Shown here: positions 42,125 through 52,710 of the stretch, piece by piece | How the letters are laid out: every line of letters starts with the position of its first letter | Numbering within the stretch: the stretch's first letter is position 1 | Assembly (NCBI GenBank): GCA_004762125.1 | Contig: SIHQ01000014.1 | Location: 1 to 64,000, forward strand | Source of the DNA: Oceanospirillales bacterium | Lineage (GTDB): Bacteria; Pseudomonadota; Gammaproteobacteria; Pseudomonadales; Endozoicomonadaceae | Length of the DNA stretch: 64,000 nucleotides | Direction: 5' to 3' | Program-made: the position numbers and the translations under genes | The notes under the pieces: generated by a model | What the model saw: only the letters and a program-made list of their open reading frames with translations | Told to the model about the DNA's origin: nothing | Databases searched by the model: none

Positions 42125-43324
42125 TTAACCGTCTTTTCCATCGACTCTAGGGCTGGAAAGAATTGGCAGATAAACAACAAAGAAAATCCCATACGCCAGA
42201 ACCCACAGACAAATGCTAGTCAGAATGAATACCGTGTAAAAAGCAGGCATTACCGCCGGCAGCAATCGAACGACAGCCGCCATCAAAATCAGAAGAAAAG
42301 CCAACTGTACTGGCATGCCCGCCTTCAATGGTCGTCCGGTATGACCCAGTGAAACTCTGGCAATCATTGCCAGTATCAGCCCCCCGATACCACCAACAGT
42401 TACCGCATGAATCATAATAGTTGGAGCAACTGGTAACCCGGCATAGCGCAGAGTCATAAGCAGCAGGCCAAAGATGATGAACAGGTAAGCACCATGAAGA
42501 GACCATAACAACGGCACTGAGAGCGACTTATAACCTTTCCACCGCCAGAAACGAATCAGGTTAGCTACAAAGCAGATACCCGCTAGCAGCGCTGTAACAA
42601 GAGGAAATCGATCATCAATACCTGACAGCATCATCAGCACAATCAATCCCAATGGAATAATCGCTGTCAGCTCCAATTGTTTGATAGGTTCGGCCTTGGT
42701 AAACCCCAGTTTACTCGCCGTAAAAAACGGTATTACACGACCACCAAGAACCACCATCAAAAAGGCAATGAGGTAAACGCCTCCGTAGGCTCCCTGATAG
42801 GACAAAGCAAAGTCCTGCCTGATAGCGCCCGCATACATCATGGCGCTTGCTACGGCCATCAATAAAAGAATGGGAGCAAAGACAAGGTTACGCCACATCT
42901 TTTTTCTAATGACGAAGCTAGCCATTATGCCTGCTGTCACCAATGGAAAGGCAACATCAAGTACGGCAATAAAGAGTGGGGACATCGCATCAGGGATCAA
43001 CAATAATACTCGGGCAGCCAACCAGAGGCCGAAAAGCAAAATGAGAGAAAGACCTTTTACGCTTTTAATACCCGTCCAGGTTTGCACAGCCGTCAATAAG
43101 AAGCCGGCAATAATCGCCAGAGTAAAACCAAACAGCATTTCGTGCATATGCCACCAGACAATGCCTCCAAATGGCGCAAAATTAATGCCATAAAATAAAG
43201 TCAGCCCCCACAGGGCGAGAGAAATAGCGCTGAACAAAGCACCAGCTAGAAAAAAAGGCCTGAAAGCAAGCCGAAAAAAAGCAAGAGTAGACTCTTGCTG
43301 GTCAGGGTCTGTGATTTGCAGCAT
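42125..43324 (-). CDS. nnrS: NnrS family heme/copper membrane protein
   Basis: A 399-residue integral membrane protein with about twelve hydrophobic helices. NnrS proteins bind heme and copper and are linked to nitric-oxide metabolism and protection. Family landmarks seen are FFRLAFRPFFLAGALF near the N-terminus, WWHMHEMLFGF with His59 and His61, FLLTAVQTWTG, GGRVIPFFTASKLG and the late H-rich IMIHAVTVGGIGG and ARVSLGHTGRPL. The length is normal. An FNR/DNR-like site lies 81-94 bases upstream. It stands alone, followed only by the regulator remnant. Confidence 0.93.
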   Translation of the reverse strand: MLQITDPDQQESTLAFFRLAFRPFFLAGALFSAISLALWGLTLFYGINFAPFGGIVWWHMHEMLFGFTLAIIAGFLLTAVQTWTGIKSVKGLSLILLFGLWLAARVLLLIPDAMSPLFIAVLDVAFPLVTAGIMASFVIRKKMWRNLVFAPILLLMAVASAMMYAGAIRQDFALSYQGAYGGVYLIAFLMVVLGGRVIPFFTASKLGFTKAEPIKQLELTAIIPLGLIVLMMLSGIDDRFPLVTALLAGICFVANLIRFWRWKGYKSLSVPLLWSLHGAYLFIIFGLLLMTLRYAGLPVAPTIMIHAVTVGGIGGLILAMIARVSLGHTGRPLKAGMPVQLAFLLILMAAVVRLLPAVMPAFYTVFILTSICLWVLAYGIFFVVYLPILSSPRVDGKDG

Positions 43325-43404
43325 GTAAGATAACTTATTGATAATCAGTTACAGCTCATCTAAAACCTATCCATGACTTTTCGCAATCTTCTCTCATAAA
43401 AAAA

Positions 43405-43418
43405 CTGATCGGTATCAA
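43405..43418 (-). promoter_or_regulatory. FNR/DNR-like binding site upstream of nnrS
   Basis: Read on the minus strand the site is TTGATACCGATCAG, matching TTGAT-N4-ATCAA at nine of ten positions. It fits control of nnrS by an oxygen- or nitric-oxide-responsive Fnr/Dnr regulator. Confidence 0.6.
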
Positions 43419-43499
43419 GAAAATTTCACATGGGTCAACTGGAAGTACATCAAAACCTTTTAGGGAAAATATGAATAATGTGGTTTGGGTTGGTGCGGC

Positions 43500-44160
43500 T
43501 TTTTACGTCCATTTTATGATTTTAAAAGGATGCTCTACCTTGGCGCTAATACTGACCTTTAGATACTCCAGCTTTATCGAATCCTTGTTCTTTTGTGAGG
43601 GGCGCTCGGCAATGGAATACTCAACATCGTCATCGGGTAGTTCTTTCCATTTTTGGCTCTACGATAACCAACATCAGCACAGATAAAACGTTCGTCGCCA
43701 TGTAGCAGAGCATCGGCATGGTTCAGGTCTTGTTCATTGGCTGCGGTCGTCTCCAGACTGTAAGTAAAACTGGTTCTGGCATCGACTCCAATATGGGCTT
43801 TCATCCCGAAATGCCATTGATTGCCTTTTATAGACTCGTGCACTTCAGAGGCGCCAGGCTTTTATATTCTCGATAGAAGTCGGTGCCTCAATAATTATGG
43901 CATCAACCAAAGTACTTTCTCGAAGAATAATGCCAGCATCTGTCAGCCATTCACTAGTTGCTTGAAAAATGGCTCTGCCGAGCTTCTGTCTTGCCAGTAA
44001 ATGTCGGGAATGCAAGATAGTCGTGTAATCAGGCATGAAGATGAAACACTGATTGACAGACATTATGGTCCCGGCATCACTGTCGAGATCTAACAATAAA
44101 TCACAAAATACATCTAAAACTATCCACCCTTCTCTTTTCATCATTTTTATTTCGAGCAAA
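43500..44160 (-). pseudogene. Decayed IS5-family transposase
   Basis: Pieces of an IS5-type DDE transposase lie in order but in different frames. They are PDYTTILHSRHLLARQKLG, ESTLVDAIIIEAPTS, then [20 protein letters not shown] and [31 protein letters not shown], and after another shift [15 protein letters not shown] and [20 protein letters not shown]. The catalytic DDE neighbourhoods (VDA.I, AD.GY) are recognisable. Frames change near 43845 and again near 43630, and the extreme ends are lost. I find no clean terminal repeats. Confidence 0.8.
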
Positions 44161-44536
44161 AAAACACCTGCACTATTGGTAAGGAATCTCTCTAATACAG
44201 CATCACGAAATCTTACAACTCCTTGTTTAATATCAACTTATTTTATTCAAAAACGATTTTTAATCTTTGAAAACAACTTCTCTATTTTCACATTCAGTTA
44301 ACACTATTCATCAAGTGAATACCAAAGATAAGAATTAATAGATAGTAACAAAAGTTAACACCACCATAGAATGCAATCACAAGGTTGATGCGACATCAGC
44401 CATCACCAGAGCGATTTTTCATGTGTGTTGTCTTGAAGAATGTTCATGGATTCAAAGCACCATGACCGGCCAAAGCTCTGCTCTTTTATCAGGCACCTGA
44501 CAGAAAGCAGCAGTGCAAATAACGATAGGAATGATC
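44160..44536. other. Region upstream of isocitrate lyase, no gene
   Basis: 377 bases between the IS5 remnant and aceA. The sequence is AT-rich in its first half and becomes more mixed towards aceA. It must contain the aceA promoter, but I cannot pick one with confidence. No coding frame here resembles a protein. Confidence 0.5.
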
Positions 44537-46132
44537 ATGTCAAACTACATGAATGATATTGACGCAATCGCTTCCCTCAAATGCGCTCAAGGTTCTGCCT
44601 GGGATGCAATCAGCCCAGAACACGCAGCTCGCATGAAAGCCCAGAACAAATTCAAGACCGGTCTGGACATTGCCCGCTACACAGCGAAGATCATGCGTGA
44701 TGACATGGCCCGCTATGACGCTGACACTTCCGAGTACACACAATCTCTCGGTTGCTGGCACGGTTTTATCGGTCAGCAGAAAATGATCTCCATTAAGAAA
44801 CATTTCAACAGCACTGACCGTAAATACCTTTACCTGTCAGGCTGGATGGTTGCAGCACTGCGCTCTGATTTCGGTCCACTGCCTGACCAGTCTATGCATG
44901 AGAAGACATCTGTCGCTGGCTTGATCGAAGAGCTCTACACATTCCTGCGTCAAGCTGATGCTCGTGAACTGGGCGGATTGTTCCGCGAGTTAGATGCGGC
45001 TCGTAAAGCTGACAACATCCAAAACGAAAGAGACATTCAAAGCAAAATTGACAACCACCAAACACACATCGTGCCTATCATTGCTGACATTGACGCCGGT
45101 TTCGGTAACGCAGAAGCAACGTACTTGCTAGCCAAAAAGATGATTGAAGCCGGTGCTTGCTGTATCCAGATCGAGAATCAGGTATCTGACGAGAAGCAGT
45201 GCGGACATCAAGACGGCAAGGTGACCGTTCCCCACGAAGATTTTCTGGCCAAGATCCGCGCTGTTCGTTACGCCTTCCTGGAACTGGGTGTGGACGACGG
45301 TGTAATTGTTGCCCGTACTGACTCTCTGGGTGCAGGCCTGACCAAACAGATCGCAGTAACCAATGAAGCGGGTGACTTGGGTGACCAATACAACAGCTTC
45401 CTGGATGTTGAAGAGATCGCTCCTGCAAACATGGTCAACGGCGACGTTGTTCTGAATCAAAATGGCAAACTGGTTCGTCCCAAGCGTCTGCCTTCCAACC
45501 TGTTCCAGTTCCGTCAGGGAACCGGTGTTGATCGCGTGGTTCTTGACTGTATTACTTCACTGCAAAACGGTGCTGATCTTCTTTGGATCGAAACTGAAAA
45601 GCCACACGTTGGTCAGATCGCCGAAATGGTGAACAAGATCCGTGAAACTTGCCCGAATGCAAAACTGGTCTACAACAACAGTCCCTCATTCAACTGGACT
45701 TTAAACTTTCGCCAGCAAGTATTCGATGCATGGGCTGAAGAAGGCAAAGATGTTTCTGCTTACGACCGTGTTAGTTTGATGTCTGCTGAGTACGATGAGA
45801 CCGAGCTTTCCATAGAAGCTGACAATCTTATCCAGAGTTTCCAGGCTGATGCTGCTCGTGAAGCGGGTATCTTCCATCACCTGATTACTTTGCCGACTTA
45901 CCACACTGCAGCATTGTCTACTGACAACCTGGCCAAGGAATACTTCGGTGAACAGGGAATGTTGGGCTACGTGGCTGGCGTACAGCGCAAGGAAATCCGT
46001 CAGGGTATTGCCTGTGTTAAACACCAGAACATGGCTGGCTCCGACATGGGTGACGATCACAAGGAATACTTCTCCGGTGACGCAGCCCTGAAGGCTTCCG
46101 GTGAAGACAACACCATGAACCAGTTTGGCTAA
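44537..46132 (+). CDS. aceA: Isocitrate lyase, long form
   Basis: Splits isocitrate into succinate and glyoxylate, the first step of the glyoxylate shunt for growth on acetate and fatty acids. The protein has 531 residues, the length of the Pseudomonas/marine gammaproteobacterial type, longer than the E. coli enzyme (434). Seen are the barrel segment PIIADIDAGFGNAEATYLLA, the signature with catalytic Cys (DEKQCGHQDGK, about 222), VIVARTDSLGAGLT, and NNSPSFNW near 385. Start ATG at 44537 has AGGA six bases upstream; GTG and ATG codons further upstream lack this. A hairpin follows the stop. Malate synthase is not in the window. Its role fits the acyl-CoA catabolic genes to the right. Confidence 0.95.
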   Translation: MSNYMNDIDAIASLKCAQGSAWDAISPEHAARMKAQNKFKTGLDIARYTAKIMRDDMARYDADTSEYTQSLGCWHGFIGQQKMISIKKHFNSTDRKYLYLSGWMVAALRSDFGPLPDQSMHEKTSVAGLIEELYTFLRQADARELGGLFRELDAARKADNIQNERDIQSKIDNHQTHIVPIIADIDAGFGNAEATYLLAKKMIEAGACCIQIENQVSDEKQCGHQDGKVTVPHEDFLAKIRAVRYAFLELGVDDGVIVARTDSLGAGLTKQIAVTNEAGDLGDQYNSFLDVEEIAPANMVNGDVVLNQNGKLVRPKRLPSNLFQFRQGTGVDRVVLDCITSLQNGADLLWIETEKPHVGQIAEMVNKIRETCPNAKLVYNNSPSFNWTLNFRQQVFDAWAEEGKDVSAYDRVSLMSAEYDETELSIEADNLIQSFQADAAREAGIFHHLITLPTYHTAALSTDNLAKEYFGEQGMLGYVAGVQRKEIRQGIACVKHQNMAGSDMGDDHKEYFSGDAALKASGEDNTMNQFG

Positions 46133-47101
46133 AATCGTTTAGCTTATATAAGGCCCTCAATAACGTATTGTTGAGGGCCTGTTCGTTCGCAGCCAAATAC
46201 TCCCGTCCTCTAGCTTTCAGGCACATAACAAACATCGATTTCAAACAGGCCTGGAAATGCTTCGCAACGCCTTATATCTGACAGCATTGTCTATACCTTC
46301 ATGCTCAAAACTCATGATTCAGACAGACTATAAAGGCAATAGCTACAAACAATTCGGACAATGGTTCTAACAACGCTAGGATCACTACTAACAATTTCAC
46401 CCAGTGTGAATTAACGATCTTCGCTCCCACAAACACGCTACGCAAAGATTCTGGCTATTGATTACACTGAAGCCATCAATTGTTAGCTGTCATTGGAAAC
46501 ACGAAAACAAAGATTAACATTTTTCGACAAATAGACTCGTGCAGAAAGTACGACAATTGAATTCTTATACATTAATAAAGTATATAAATTCACAATAACA
46601 TTTTTGTTATTGTTTTCCGAAGTCATTATTCGTTGCTTTGTGAGCACAAGTGACAAGGGCTTTGTTACCAAATTGTATTTTTTGAAGTATGTACTCCATA
46701 CAGCCTAGGTAGCTAATTACCCTTTTAACTTAAAATCACATAGTATGTGCGTTTTGTGAATGAAACTCGACTTTAGTCGTGTTTCTATGAGGCCAAGCCA
46801 ACAGCATGAGTTTCACACATCATAGCTGATGAGCTGCTGGGCTAAATGGGAAGAACCAAACCATTGGCTAACGACAGCATTCTCAATACCAGATGCGAAT
46901 AAGGCCCAATAATTTTGTATTGATTTTGCTTGGTCTGCAGAAGTATCGATCAACCATCGGCTGCAGATCCTTGATCAGTGCACAAAGTATTATTCACCCG
47001 GATGTACCGGATGTGAATTGACAAAAAGACCTTACCTGAGCACTGCCTTCAAATCAGTGATTGCCCAGGAAGGTTTGTTACTTAACCATTAGGTGACCGA
47101 T
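46133..47101. other. Long intergenic region between aceA and pntA
   Basis: About 970 bases with no convincing gene. A 62-codon minus frame (46483-46671) lacks a Shine-Dalgarno and any recognisable feature. Apart from the aceA hairpin it holds an AT-rich perfect inverted repeat (46592-46600 with 46605-46613, ACAATAACA/TGTTATTGT) followed by TTT. The last 300 bases should contain the pntAB promoter. I see no tRNA or known riboswitch. Confidence 0.55.
46151..46180. terminator. Hairpin after aceA
   Basis: A perfect 10-base stem, AGGCCCTCAA with TTGAGGGCCT, and a 10-base loop lie 19 bases after the aceA stop. There is no T-run on the plus strand, so it is either a weak terminator or an mRNA 3'-end stabiliser. 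Confidence 0.55.
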
Positions 47102-48628
47102 ATGCGGATAGGGATCCCTGGGGAAATCCAGGCCAACGAAAACCGAGTGGCCGCCACACCCGATACGGTTGGCAAGCTGCAAAAGCTCGGCTACGAAGTA
47201 GTCATCGAAAGCGGTGCCGGTTCAAAGGCCAGCTTTGATGATTCGGCTTTCGCTGAAGCTGGTGCTCAAGTTGCGGAGCGCTCAGAAGTTTGGGCTTCCG
47301 ACATCATTCTGAAGGTGAACGCGCCAACAGACGATGAAATCGGACTACTCAAAGACGGTGCATCTATTGCCAGCTTTATCTGGCCTGCCCAGAACGAAGA
47401 GCTTATGAATAAGCTCAGCGAACGCAATATTAATGTGTTCGCTCTCGACAGTGTGCCTCGCTTGTCTCGTTCACAATCTCTTGATGCTTTGAGCTCCATG
47501 GCTAACATTGGCGGTTATCGTGCCGTTGTTGAAGCCTCTCACCAGTTTGGTCGCTTCTTTAATGGCCAGATCACAGCTGCCGGTAAAATCCCACCAGCTA
47601 AAATCATGGTTATTGGTGCTGGCGTTGCCGGTTTGGCTGCACTGGGTGCTGCTGGCAGCATGGGTGCTATTGTTCGTGCTTTTGATACTCGTCCTGAAGT
47701 TAAAGAACAAGTAGAAAGCATGGGCGCCGAGTTCCTTGAACTGGACTATGAAGAAGAGCAGGACTCTTCTGACGGCTACGCCAAGGAAATGAGTAAAGCC
47801 TTTATTGATGCCGAGATGGCTCTGTTCATGGAACAGGCCAAAGAAGTCGACATCATCATCACCACAGCGTTGATTCCCGGACGCCCAGCTCCAAAACTGA
47901 TTCTGGAAGACATGGTAAAAGCCATGAAACCAGGCAGTGTTATTGTCGATCTGGCTGCCCAGAACGGTGGTAACTGTGAGTGTACTGAAAAAGATAAGGT
48001 TGTCGTAAAACACGGCGTTACCTGTATTGGTTACACCGACCTTCCAAGTCGTTTACCGAACCAAGCTTCACAACTGTATGGCACCAACCTGGTGAACATG
48101 CTGAAGCTGATGACACCAGAAAAAGACGGCGAACTGGTTATCGACTTTGAAGACGAAGTCGTTCGTGGTTTGACCGTTGTTAAAGAAGGCAACATCACTT
48201 GGCCGCCACCGCCTGTAAAAGTGAGTGCTGCTCCGGCTGCCAAGCTTGCGCCAGTCATTGAGAAAAAAGAAAAGAAACCAGCAAGTCCGTGGTTAAAGCC
48301 AGGGTTAATGACTGTCGGTGCCGCTCTGTTTGCCTACATCGCCAGTTCTGCACCCGCTAACTTTCTGGAACATTTCACCGTATTTATTTTGTCGTCCATT
48401 GTCGGCTACTACGTTATCTGGAATGTGAAGTCTGCTCTGCACACACCGCTTATGAGTGTGACGAACGCGATTAGTGGCATCATCGTTGTGGGTGCTCTGA
48501 TGCAGATGGGCAGTGATAACAACATTATTCTGGCATTGTCGGGTATCGCACTCATGGTAGCCATGATTAACATTGTCGGTGGCTTCGCTGTAACCCAGCG
48601 GATGCTCAAGATGTTCATTCGGGATTAA
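47102..48628 (+). CDS. pntA: NAD(P) transhydrogenase subunit alpha
   Basis: Part of the proton-translocating transhydrogenase, which uses the proton gradient to make NADPH from NADH. The 508-residue protein is close to E. coli PntA. It has the NAD-binding domain ([40 protein letters not shown] with the Rossmann GAGVAG near 175; [15 protein letters not shown]) and a C-terminal domain with four hydrophobic helices after a KK-rich linker. I chose the ATG at 47102, matching the family N-terminus, with AGGTG upstream; the in-frame GTG at 47093 overlaps that SD. pntB begins 21 bases later. Confidence 0.96.
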   Translation: MRIGIPGEIQANENRVAATPDTVGKLQKLGYEVVIESGAGSKASFDDSAFAEAGAQVAERSEVWASDIILKVNAPTDDEIGLLKDGASIASFIWPAQNEELMNKLSERNINVFALDSVPRLSRSQSLDALSSMANIGGYRAVVEASHQFGRFFNGQITAAGKIPPAKIMVIGAGVAGLAALGAAGSMGAIVRAFDTRPEVKEQVESMGAEFLELDYEEEQDSSDGYAKEMSKAFIDAEMALFMEQAKEVDIIITTALIPGRPAPKLILEDMVKAMKPGSVIVDLAAQNGGNCECTEKDKVVVKHGVTCIGYTDLPSRLPNQASQLYGTNLVNMLKLMTPEKDGELVIDFEDEVVRGLTVVKEGNITWPPPPVKVSAAPAAKLAPVIEKKEKKPASPWLKPGLMTVGAALFAYIASSAPANFLEHFTVFILSSIVGYYVIWNVKSALHTPLMSVTNAISGIIVVGALMQMGSDNNIILALSGIALMVAMINIVGGFAVTQRMLKMFIRD

Positions 48629-48649
48629 CAGCGCTTAGGAGTAACAGGA

Positions 48650-50026
48650 ATGTCACAAGGATTTTTAGTATCCGCTTACCTGATATCAGCGCTGCTGTTT
48701 GTCATGAGTCTCGCGGGGCTGAGTCGTCAGGATTCAGCAAAGACTGGTAGCCTTTACGGCATGGTCGGTATGACCGTCGCCGTTTTGGCAACACTGGGCA
48801 GCGTTGCAATGGAAGGGTTTACCCTGGTCACATTGTTAATGATGGCTGGTGCTGCAATTGGTCTGTTTCTGGCCAAAAAAGTTGAAATGACTGAAATGCC
48901 ACAGCTGGTTGCCATGTTAAACGGCTTCGGTGGTCTGGCTGCAGTACTCATTGGTTTTTCAAGTGCTCTTGAACCTGCTGATACTCTAGCTGCAACTGAA
49001 AAATTAATTCACAGCATTGAAATCTTTATCGGGATTATCATTGGCGCCATCACATTCAGTGGTTCTGTCGTTGCCTGCCTGAAATTGGGCGGTAATATCA
49101 GCAGTCGTCCGGCTTCACTGCCTGGTGGTCATTGGACTAACCTCGCTCTGATTGCTCTGGCTGTTGTAATGGGTGTTGTTTTTGTTCAACAGCACAGCAT
49201 TCTGGCTCTGGTTGTTATGACCGCGTTAGCTCTGGTTTTCGGTATCACTCTGGTGCTGGGTATCGGTGGTGCTGACATGCCCGTTGTAGTTTCCATGCTA
49301 AACGCATACTCCGGTATCGCTGCAGCGGCCACCGGTTTCATGCTGGGTAACAACCTGTTGATCATCACTGGCGCAATGGTGGGTTCTTCCGGTGCGATTC
49401 TGTCTTACCTGATGTGTGCTGCCATGAACCGGTCTTTCATCTCCGTAATCCTCGGTGGTTTCGGTACGGAAAGCGGCACCGTGTCAGAAGATAGCGAGCA
49501 GGGCGAGCATGTTGAAGTGAATGTCGAAGAAGTAGCCGACATGCTGAAAAATGCTTCCAGCGTTATCATCACTCCAGGATACGGCATGGCCGTTGCTCAA
49601 GCTCAGCATCCATTGCGTGAGCTGGTCAACAAGCTGCGCGCCCAGAACATCAAGGTTCGCTTCGGTATTCACCCGGTTGCTGGTCGTCTACCCGGTCATA
49701 TGAACGTACTGCTGGCTGAAGCCAAGGTTCCTTATGATATCGTGGAAGAGATGGATGAGCTGAACGATGACTTTAAGGACACTGATGTAGTTCTGGTTAT
49801 CGGTGCAAACGACACAGTTAATCCTGCTGCGTCTGAAGATCCGAGTTCACCGATTGCCGGCATGCCGGTTCTCAAGGTGTGGGAAGCTTCTCAGGTTGTT
49901 GTGTTCAAGCGTTCCATGGCAACTGGTTATGCAGGTGTTCAGAACCCGCTGTTCTTTAAAGACAATGCTCGTATGCTGTTTGGCGATGCTCACGGCACTG
50001 TTGAAGGTATTTTGAAGCAATTTTAA
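48650..50026 (+). CDS. pntB: NAD(P) transhydrogenase subunit beta
   Basis: Membrane and NADP-binding subunit, partner of PntA. It has 458 residues, as expected. About nine hydrophobic helices fill residues 1-265 (for example [40 protein letters not shown]). The NADP domain follows, with [52 protein letters not shown] and [17 protein letters not shown]. The SD TAGGAG precedes the ATG. It ends at a strong terminator, so pntAB is a two-gene operon. Confidence 0.96.
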   Translation: MSQGFLVSAYLISALLFVMSLAGLSRQDSAKTGSLYGMVGMTVAVLATLGSVAMEGFTLVTLLMMAGAAIGLFLAKKVEMTEMPQLVAMLNGFGGLAAVLIGFSSALEPADTLAATEKLIHSIEIFIGIIIGAITFSGSVVACLKLGGNISSRPASLPGGHWTNLALIALAVVMGVVFVQQHSILALVVMTALALVFGITLVLGIGGADMPVVVSMLNAYSGIAAAATGFMLGNNLLIITGAMVGSSGAILSYLMCAAMNRSFISVILGGFGTESGTVSEDSEQGEHVEVNVEEVADMLKNASSVIITPGYGMAVAQAQHPLRELVNKLRAQNIKVRFGIHPVAGRLPGHMNVLLAEAKVPYDIVEEMDELNDDFKDTDVVLVIGANDTVNPAASEDPSSPIAGMPVLKVWEASQVVVFKRSMATGYAGVQNPLFFKDNARMLFGDAHGTVEGILKQF

Positions 50027-50039
50027 TATTGAGCCGTGA

Positions 50040-50078
50040 TAAGAAGAAGGCCAGTTAAGATTACTGGCCTTCTTCTTA
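50040..50078. terminator. Bidirectional terminator after pntB
   Basis: Perfect 14-base stem (AAGAAGAAGGCCAG, 50041-50054, with 50064-50077), extended to 15 by the outer T-A pair, and a 9-base loop. It sits between convergent genes pntB and the cupin-like gene and could serve both. Confidence 0.85.
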
Positions 50079-50154
50079 TATACATCACTCTCGGATATCA
50101 CAGTTTGTAAAGTGTTCATCGGTTTTTTTACAGCACTGATAAACTACAAATAAA

Positions 50155-50979
50155 TTATGAATTTACAAATTGAATTTTTGCTAGCTGTCCATTTTTCTCA
50201 CGAAGAATAACTGTTGAGAATTCCGGGGTTGCTGAATAAATCACCACATATCGACCAACCAGATATGCATCGGAATGAATACACCAAGGAGCCATAGCTA
50301 CGCCATGTCCGTATGGCACTTTAAAAGCAGATACCCGATCAACACCATCTTCCCCACGCTTACCAATAATTAAATAGCCACCTGCAATTTCATCCAAAGG
50401 CATATGGAAGTGAGGACGATCATGCATTTCCAGATAAGCGCCCCCTCCTTTCTGTTCATCCATCAAATATACATCAGCGTAATGCTTGCCAACAGCTGTA
50501 ATGGTAACAGGCAAATTCCCAGTTGAATCGAACCTTACAGTTTCACCGACCTTTAACAAATGGCTATTATAGAAAGCCAGATTTTCAGGTGTCGTTTCAG
50601 CGATAGGTATTGTTAGCGTATCTTCGCCATCGGGAAGAATAAATGATCCCATACCACCCAAGATGTTAGAATCTTTTGTCTTCAGATCAATATCACTGAT
50701 CCATTCTCCTCGAATTTCAGCATAAGATGGCGTAGATACTTTCGCAATTGGAGTTGCCTCACCGTCCTCATTTGATTCCAGCTCTAGCCCCCGCCAAGAT
50801 AGTTTATACAGTTTTTTTGGCTCTACATAACCAACAATATTCTCCGTCCTCATGAAAGCGTCTTCTATTGCTCCCTTACGATTTACTAGCAGGATAGGTA
50901 GATCTTTCTGAAGATCTGCCGGTAGCTCTCTCATTTGAGCAAAGGCATCCGAGGACATATCCAAAGACAGAGTGTCCAT
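50155..50979 (-). CDS. Cupin-like protein of unknown function, downstream of nhaC
   Basis: A 274-residue soluble protein. The N-terminal half is not recognised (FMRTENIVGYVEPKKLYKLS and onward). The C-terminal half looks like a cupin barrel: YLEMHDRPHFHMPLDEIAGG with a His cluster, a strand YLIIGKR, then VPYGHGVAMAPWCIHSDAYL, where the spaced His residues could form a metal site. It is preceded by AAGGAAG and lies 112 bases after nhaC on the same strand, so the two may form an operon. Possible roles are an isomerase, dioxygenase or sensor; nothing seen decides between them. Confidence 0.6.
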   Translation of the reverse strand: MDTLSLDMSSDAFAQMRELPADLQKDLPILLVNRKGAIEDAFMRTENIVGYVEPKKLYKLSWRGLELESNEDGEATPIAKVSTPSYAEIRGEWISDIDLKTKDSNILGGMGSFILPDGEDTLTIPIAETTPENLAFYNSHLLKVGETVRFDSTGNLPVTITAVGKHYADVYLMDEQKGGGAYLEMHDRPHFHMPLDEIAGGYLIIGKRGEDGVDRVSAFKVPYGHGVAMAPWCIHSDAYLVGRYVVIYSATPEFSTVILREKNGQLAKIQFVNS

Positions 50980-51091
50980 ATTTCATTCTTCCTTAATTTT
51001 TAATTATTTTTGAGTGCTGCATTTGAAGGTACAGGAAGCGCGTTTATCGCTTGCCTGCATCTCCAATCACAGTGAATTTTTGATAAAAAAA

Positions 51092-52549
51092 TCAGATAGT
51101 GACAGCTTCTTTATCTTTGGAAGTTCCGATTTCAGAGAGGTCTTTTTCCAGTTGAATGGTCTCTACTGTTTGACGACTACGGAACAATGCAATACCTAGA
51201 TAAGCAAACAGAATTGAAATGATAGGGTTGAACCAGTTCAGAAGAGCCCAGGGAGCATACTCTAAAACAGGTACACCCAGAGTCGCCGCAAAGAAAGCGC
51301 CTCCTGTCGTCCATGGAATCAATGCAGTGGTAAGAGTAGCTCCTTCTTCAAGTGAGCGACTCATCACAGAACGATCGAGACCTTTATCATCATAAGCCTT
51401 ACCAAATAACTGACCTCCAAGAATGATTGACATATAGGCTTCACCCATACTCAGATTGCCAAGCAGACAAGTACCCATAGTGGTCGCAACCAATGTTCCA
51501 GCTCTTTTTACACGGCTCAGAATGCCTTTGATAAGAATCCGAAGGAATCCAAAACCATCGAGTATTCCTCCCAAAGCTAATGCCAATAGTGATAATGACA
51601 AAGTCCACATCATGGAAGAAATACCACCTCTTCCAAGCAATGAATCCAGTTGCTCTACACCTGAGGTAATACTGCCTCCGCCATAAAGACTGCTTAATAC
51701 AGCACTTAACTCTTGCCCCTGAATAGTCAGGGCTAATAAAACAGCAACCACGGCTGCTGTCATCATGGCGACTTCGGCGGCTACTTTTCGAACATTCAAT
51801 ACGAGCATTACCATCAGAGGCAGCAGAGTTAATAGACTGAGATTAAAAGTACTTTCCAATCCATTAGTCAGAACTAATAATTCAGCTTCAGGCATAGCAT
51901 TTTCGCTATAGCTCATACCCATATAAGAAAAGACGCCCAGTGCTAATATGTATGCAGGACCTGTCGTAAAACACATGCTCTTGATATGAGCATATAAATC
52001 AGTATTGGAGGACATTGCGGAAAGATTAGTTGTGTCCGACATGGGGGACATTTTATCCCCGAAACAAGCTCCTGAAATTACCATACCTGCAATCAGCGGA
52101 AGAGGAAATCCCATGGCAGCACCGATTCCCATAAGTACTACCCCAGCCGTACCTACAGTGCCCCAGCTGGTACCCGTAGCTAAAGACATCAAACTACAGA
52201 AAATTAATCCGGCAGGCAGAAATACAGCAGGTTCAATGAATTGAATGCCGTAATATATTAGAATCGCCAAAGTGCCACTCTGTATGAAAGCTGCGATCAA
52301 TACACCAATCAAGATAAAGATATACACAGCAGAGAGGGCTCCCTGAATACCTTTATTCATAGCATCACGAATGTCTGTATAACCAGCCCCTAATCGCCAT
52401 GCACTCAGTGATACCAAAATCAGACTTGCCAACATCAGGCTGTGTAAACTTGTTTTCAAATAGAACAAGCCAACACCAATAATGCTTACTATGCCTAAGA
52501 ATGTTAGTATCGACTGTCTAAGGCTTGGATCCTTAAATACCTTGATCAA
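51092..52549 (-). CDS. nhaC: NhaC-family Na+/H+ antiporter
   Basis: Integral membrane antiporter of 485 residues with about eleven helices. Seen are IFILIGVLIAAFIQSGTLAI, the conserved SLATGTSWGTVGTAGVVLMG, ISGACFGDKMSPMSDTTNLS (a family hallmark), LGNLSMGEAYMSIILGGQLF and ALIPWTTGGAFFAATLGVPV. NhaC-type carriers exchange sodium, or in relatives organic acids, for protons, so the precise substrate is open. Start is a TTG at 52549 with GGGAG about 8 bases upstream. It diverges from a LysR gene, probably its regulator, and is followed by a cupin-like gene. Confidence 0.9.
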   Translation of the reverse strand: MIKVFKDPSLRQSILTFLGIVSIIGVGLFYLKTSLHSLMLASLILVSLSAWRLGAGYTDIRDAMNKGIQGALSAVYIFILIGVLIAAFIQSGTLAILIYYGIQFIEPAVFLPAGLIFCSLMSLATGTSWGTVGTAGVVLMGIGAAMGFPLPLIAGMVISGACFGDKMSPMSDTTNLSAMSSNTDLYAHIKSMCFTTGPAYILALGVFSYMGMSYSENAMPEAELLVLTNGLESTFNLSLLTLLPLMVMLVLNVRKVAAEVAMMTAAVVAVLLALTIQGQELSAVLSSLYGGGSITSGVEQLDSLLGRGGISSMMWTLSLSLLALALGGILDGFGFLRILIKGILSRVKRAGTLVATTMGTCLLGNLSMGEAYMSIILGGQLFGKAYDDKGLDRSVMSRSLEEGATLTTALIPWTTGGAFFAATLGVPVLEYAPWALLNWFNPIISILFAYLGIALFRSRQTVETIQLEKDLSEIGTSKDKEAVTI

Positions 52550-52710
52550 GGTTCTACTCCCTCATACTTATTATTATTTTAACAGTGATCGTTCTTTTTC
52601 TTGTACTTAAATAACTAATATTTGTCGTGCGTTATTTATGTGAATTCAGGCTACAAGCAAAAACGAAATCAAACTATCCTAGTTTAATAATAAGTCTATT
52701 AGAAAAACTA
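52550..52710. promoter_or_regulatory. Divergent promoter region nhaC / lysR
   Basis: 161 AT-rich bases separate the divergent starts, a typical place for a LysR-type regulator to bind. A short inverted repeat ATTAG-AAAAA-CTAAT (52698-52712) overlaps the regulator's start codon and could serve autoregulation. This is inference from position only. Confidence 0.4.

Noticed and set aside
44385-44400. TTGATGCGACATCAG upstream of aceA as an FNR site
   Set aside because: The half-sites are spaced by five bases, one too many for the FNR/DNR consensus.
46483-46671. A 62-codon minus-strand frame between aceA and pntA
   Set aside because: AT-rich, no ribosome site, no similarity to anything I know.
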